The notes beneath the pieces were generated by a model. The model was not told the origin of the DNA and searched no databases. It saw only the letters and a list, made by a program, of their open reading frames with translations. This document shows positions 59,891-64,000 of a stretch of 64,000 nucleotides of DNA, piece by piece. Each line of letters starts with the position of its first letter. Position 1 is the stretch's first letter. The translations under genes were made by a program, and so were the position numbers. This stretch comes from Costus lasius (taxonomy: Eukaryota > Streptophyta > Magnoliopsida > Zingiberales > Costaceae), in assembly GCA_027563935.2 (NCBI GenBank), contig JANVAS020000203.1:6758001-6822000 (forward strand), read 5' to 3'.

Positions 59891-61561
59891 TGTTAGGGTA
59901 TGCCCTTAAGGCTAATGTTTGAGGCCTTGGGATTGTAACAGTATCATGTATAAACTCTTATGTTTATAAAGGCAATGGTTGTTATTCAGGTTGTTACATT
60001 GTCTGCTGCAATGAGTGTACTTCTGAATAATGTCTCAATGATGTTCAGCTAGGCTGACATGCAGTAAAGTCCTTAGTCGAGATATCTTGGTGAACATGAG
60101 ACAGCCCTGATATGATTGAGACTAATATGTATTCTAATCTTATAGGATGCTTCAAGCATGGAATAAGATGTAGACTCATGGGTACATTGGATGTACTGGA
60201 CAGACCCTATTAGGATATTCAATTGCTTGTCACAATGTGAATAATCCTTGATTGCAACAAGTGGCACATGTCCTCTGACTTGAGATCACTTGTGTTTCTA
60301 AATGATGATTGTCATTGTTTTGAGGTAGTTCAATATCATTTGAAACATAATGGTTATAGACTATCTTGGATGGTGAGCTTGAGTCATGTTAGGGCACTAG
60401 TGATAGATAAAGGATTGCCGTCTCCTTCATTGGAGTGTGATGTTCTAAAGGGGCCCCCTGGATGAGATGATTGAGAAAGTGTATGGCCATACCCAGATGA
60501 CTATGTTCATCTGATCTAATCATGCTCATCATATTGGAGTTACAAGCTTGACAGGCTTGTCCAATAAAGAACATCCAGTGGCAAAGGAATCATGTATGCC
60601 TAGTGAGTTGATTCACACTTGTGCTGTTGTTTGGGTGTAGTCTTGGAAGACTCTTTCCTTTATATCGGGAGACAGTGATGTGTTGCTAGATACCCCTCTC
60701 TGATCGTGATAACGTAAGTTATCGTTACCGACATTTAAAGGAAACCCTTAGGGTCGCACAATTTGATGATATGGCTTACTTAAGTCAGATCGTGTGGACT
60801 GAATTATTTTGGGTTCAGTTTAAAGGGAATTAATCTCTGATTGTGAGTGAGATCTGGTCTGATCATGTTTGATTGATTAGGGCTTGAGATCGGTAAGCTT
60901 CGTTCGAGAGATTGGATGCTAGATCAGTGAGATCAGAAGCATCAAGAGATCAACGGTTAGATCTGGAGCCTTAGGGTTTAATTGAGATCTAGACTGGATT
61001 GCTTGGGTTAATTGGTCTTGGACCAAACCGAGATGAACCAACTCATCAAGTGAGCGTGTGGTTCAAATGGAGAGGAGTTTGCGATTGGGGTAAACCCATG
61101 ATCGCATGTGAGGGAGTGGCTTTCTATTTTTAGAAAGCATGATCACTTACGTGACCACGCCTCATGTTGCTCGCCTCTTCACGCCTTTGTCGCCTCTTGT
61201 GATTTCGGGGGTTTTTTGCATTCTCGTGTGAAGAAGAGTGGACGACAAGAGGAGAAAGTTTTTCGCCAAGCAAGGAGATCATCTTCCTTTTTCATACGAC
61301 AAGAACCTCTTGGAACCTTGCTAGCACAAGGAGCACCAAGGGAGTAGGCGGCTTCTTCATCTTGTGTGCGCATCCTCTGGAGGAGACCCCTGTCGATCTC
61401 TTCTTCCTCGACATCATACAAACAATGGCCATGGTATGATCATTGTTGTTCTAAGTTGATCATATAATACATGCTATGCGATCCTAGGAAACCCTAGATT
61501 CGCCCATGCAAATTTATATCTGTGCATGTCTTAGGGTTTCGCCCCCTTGTGGGGACTTTCA
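59891..61561 (+). repeat. Copia-A4 3' LTR
   Basis: 1671 bases, one base shorter than the 5' LTR (TAGATTCGCCC versus TAGATTCCGCCC) with about eight substitutions seen. Followed by GTGAG. Confidence 0.95.
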
Positions 61562-61566
61562 GTGAG

Positions 61567-62105
61567 TGGCACCTAGCAGTGCATCGCTGCTACCCAAGTC
61601 ATCGGAATGGAAATCGACATCGACATCCCCATCATCGCGACTAGGTACAGATACATTATAGTCCCTTTGCCAAACTGATATCAGATTGGACAAGTGTGTC
61701 ATCACTTGTTTTCACCCAATCACATGGCTATGACTAAATCAGTTTCTCACCTAGGTATGGCCATACACTTTTAGTCATAGAACCATAGAGGAGCTCCATG
61801 GATATCATGCTTCCCTTTGGAAAGGGCAAATCATTTTGTCTATACATTGATCTTCTAATATGGGTCGTGACATACTCAATGACAACCTTTATAACTTCCC
61901 AATTACGGTGAGGTGTTAGGTTGCATCAAAGTATGTCCCTAATTATACAGAAGAGTCAATGACCTCAAGTCTAAGGATCAATGCATCTCCTATCACTTGT
62001 GAGGATAACTCATGACACTAAGACATTGCCTCACAGTGGGTCTTGTCCAGTATATCTACCACTAATATACCCATATGTCTGTGTTAGCACCTCATGCCTA
62101 ACCAG
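61567..62105 (-). repeat. Second copia-B-like LTR, right piece
   Basis: Continues the LTR interrupted at 52498 and aligns with 49811-50345 (GGACAAGTGTGTCATC, TGTCTGTGTTAGCACCTCATGC). It stops at ACCAG (62101-62105), where another LTR start TGTTGGGAATCC follows. About 220 bases expected from 48865-50558 are therefore not present here. Confidence 0.75.
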
Positions 62106-62335
62106 TGTTGGGAATCCCTAGGCTATTTAAAATCGAAAACAGCGGAAGCGAGCCTGAAATGAGATTCCTAATTCAACAATAAGGACCCTCTTACGAAGAA
62201 TACAAAGGATGTGATAGGGATATACCTCACTTAGCAGTTTGATGCTGGCGATGGCTGAGACGCGCAAAGGCCCGTCCTCTACAATCGAGAACACACTGAC
62301 TGCCTCGAGACTCCTCTGCTCTGCGCACGTGTGAT
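62106..62335 (-). repeat. Third copia-B-like LTR fragment
   Basis: TGTTGGGAATCCCTAGG matches the start of 48865-50558. It runs about 230 bases and stops at GTGTGATT, where Athila leader sequence begins. ACCAG before it could be a target duplication; the other copy is not in the window. Confidence 0.65.
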
Positions 62336-62485
62336 TGCCTGAAAGGGAACACAACAAATCTGGCAGGCGTGTACCTTGGACTAATCCCCGGCAACGGCGC
62401 CAAAAACTTGATAGCCCGAAAGGGAACACAACAAATCTGGCACACGTGTACCTTGGACTAATCCTTGGAAACGGCACCAAAAACT
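62336..62485 (-). repeat. Tandem duplication carrying the Athila primer site
   Basis: Two ~75-base copies (about 62336-62411 and 62412-62485) both contain GAAAGGGAACACAACAAAT, CGTGTACCTTGGACTAATCC and a primer-site sequence. The left copy has the intact form CCCCGGCAACGGCGCCA; the right, next to the LTR, has CCTTGGAAACGGCACCA. Confidence 0.8.
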
Positions 62486-64000
62486 TGTTGTTAAACCGCA
62501 AGTGCACGGGTATACGAAGTAATAAAAAAGTATCGAATCCACAGGGACCTACGTTGTCGAATACTAAATAGTTGATTTCTTACTAACTAGGCAAAACGAG
62601 ATCGTGAGAATAGCAATCGGTAACTAAAAGCAGGATTATCAGAGAGAAAAAGCTCGGACTAGGGTTTCGTTCACTTAAACTTTTATGACTAGACATGAAT
62701 AAGGATTTCGTTGATTCAATTTCATCATGAAGAAGATATTATCAAAGGATGAACTCAAGGATCACTTTCGTGCATCCGAGCTCTAGAATCTCTAGTGGAG
62801 TCTCAAGGATCACTTTCGTGCATCCGAGTCTTGCAACTAGTTTTGCTCAAGGACCTCCAACATTCCGATCTTTGCTTTCGCACAAGATCTCCACGTTTGA
62901 CAAAAAGACTCAATCTATGGATTCATGTTATAATCATGGAAATTATTTTACTAGAAAAGATCAAGATGGATCTAACCTAAGGAAGGGATCCTAACATGCA
63001 ATTCTTGGGTTCCAAATTCTCAAGCAATTACCTTTCAGTCTCAAGCGAAAATTCTAAGAACATAATTAATAATATGAACTTAAAGAGAGTCTAAGCACAA
63101 TTATCACATGAGCAAAATCATCATGCTAAAATCAAACTCAACGAAATATTGAAAAAGAAGCTATCTAATCATTAAAAGTCAAGTGAACTACTCCCCCATG
63201 TCCCAAGAGTAGTTTAAGCTAGCATGGCGAAGGAAATACAATATTCCATAATTTTAGAAAATCGGAAATCAACAAAAGGAAGAGTTTTTAGAAAATACGG
63301 CATGGCTGTGAAGTATTTCACAGCCGTATTTTACAAAAGAAGGCGTGAATAGTGGTGGCGATCCTTCTTCCCTTGATTTCTCCTCCAGTTTGTCTCTTTT
63401 CGATCTGAAACTTCCGGTACGTTGTCTCCTTCACCAGGCGATGCTTCGGTAGAAAAATCACGGCCGGAGGTCGTCTGAATTGAGCGCGGCGGCCAAACCC
63501 TCCACGGCGGCGTGGATCGCGATTTCTCCCTCCACCGTCAATCAAAATTGGGGCCTTTTGTCTCTCTGTAATCCTCTCGTGAAAAGCTCCCCTTTTGCTT
63601 CTTACGGCATAGAATATAAACTTCCGGATCGTCCGCAATCATCTCCGCAAGGATCGGGCGTGGACATTGACCCGGGAATCGCGTTCAAACACCAGAATAC
63701 GGCAGTGTAATATCTTACGACACTGCTGTAAAATCCATCGATTATTCTGTTCTGAAATTGCTGGAACAATACAGCAGCGTAATTTGGTTTACGGCAGTGC
63801 CGTAAAATCGGCTGAACTCTCTGGTCAAATTCGTTTGGAAAATACGGCCCGTAAACTGGTTTACGGCAGTGCCATAATTTCAGGGCAGCTTTCTATTCTG
63901 AAGACGTCTGGAAAATACGGCCCGTAAATTGGTTTACGGCAGTGCCGTAATTTCAGCGAAGGTCTCTGTTCTAAAAGCGCCCCAAAATACGGCCGTGTAA
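62486..64000 (-). mobile_element. Athila-type 5' LTR, cut by window end
   Basis: Opens TGTTGTTAAACCGCAAGTGCACGG after the primer site and follows the LTR at 2170-4063 closely. Includes CACTTTCGTGCATCCGA repeats (62760-62830) and the palindrome array from 63698. The internal side is truncated to about 150 bases at 62335. The open frames inside (for example 63318-63638) are not conserved in the other LTRs. Confidence 0.82.
63698..64000. repeat. Palindrome-pair tandem repeat in rightmost Athila LTR
   Basis: Units begin at 63698, 63770, 63843, 63916 and 63988 (steps 72, 73, 73, 72). First palindromes here are shortened to TACGGCCCGTA types; second ones are TACGGCAGTGCCGTA. Continues beyond the window. 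Confidence 0.85.

Larger units (their letters stand above)
52499..61561 (+). mobile_element. Copia-A4 retrotransposon, complete
   Basis: The only plus-strand copy that is complete. Flanked by GTGAG (52494-52498 and 61562-61566). 5' LTR 52499-54170 (1672 bases), primer site, 1.8 kb leader, gag-pol with two stops, purine tract, 3' LTR 59891-61561 (1671 bases). About nine LTR differences seen by eye. It lies within a copia-B-like LTR. Confidence 0.95.

Noticed and set aside
1..64000. Assignment to a named species
   Set aside because: Only mobile elements are present, and I cannot identify species-specific families from sequence alone.

Overview
This 64 kb window is plant repeat DNA. I see no host protein-coding gene, rRNA or tRNA gene. 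It is a nest of LTR retrotransposons of three kinds: Ty1/copia elements of an Angela/Tork-like type, one CRM-type chromovirus (Ty3/gypsy), and Athila-type Ty3/gypsy elements with a tRNA-Asp-like primer site. Long LTRs, 5-bp target duplications, plant-type primer sites and deep nesting indicate a flowering plant with a repeat-rich genome. I cannot name the species. A CRM-type element makes a (peri)centromeric location plausible but not proven.

Layout. 1-1469: 3' part of a plus-strand copia LTR. 1723-4063: 5' end of a minus-strand Athila element (gag start, primer site, LTR). 4064-50558: an old minus-strand copia element ('copia-B') whose decayed gag, protease, integrase and RT/RNase H pieces can be followed through three later insertions. 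These are copia-A2 (4536-21635, TSD GACTT), itself split by the CRM element (4559-12592, TSD CGAAA); copia-A3 (21951-31078, TSD CTAGG); and an Athila array of three LTRs and two internal regions (32776-46657, TSD GCCTT). The copia-B 5' LTR is 48865-50558. 50559-51320 is a plus-strand element remnant. 51321-62105 is a second copia-B-like LTR split by the plus-strand copia-A4 (52499-61561, TSD GTGAG) and joined by a third LTR fragment at 62106. 62336-64000 is another Athila 5' end with a duplicated primer site.

How the genes work. Copia-A2, A3 and A4 and the CRM element each encode one Gag-Pol polyprotein (order PR-IN-RT-RH in copia, PR-RT-RH-IN in CRM). Every copy has at least one stop codon, so none looks autonomous as it stands. 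The Athila array carries only Gag and protease, so it would have depended on enzymes from other elements.

Most notable: (1) the three-LTR Athila array with one outer target duplication; (2) a 71-72 bp tandem repeat of paired palindromes in all Athila LTRs; (3) two bulged hairpins with compensatory changes in the leader of all three copia-A elements; (4) CRM polyprotein coding that runs into its 3' LTR; (5) nonsense codons in copia-A3 and A4 that all fit C-to-T change.
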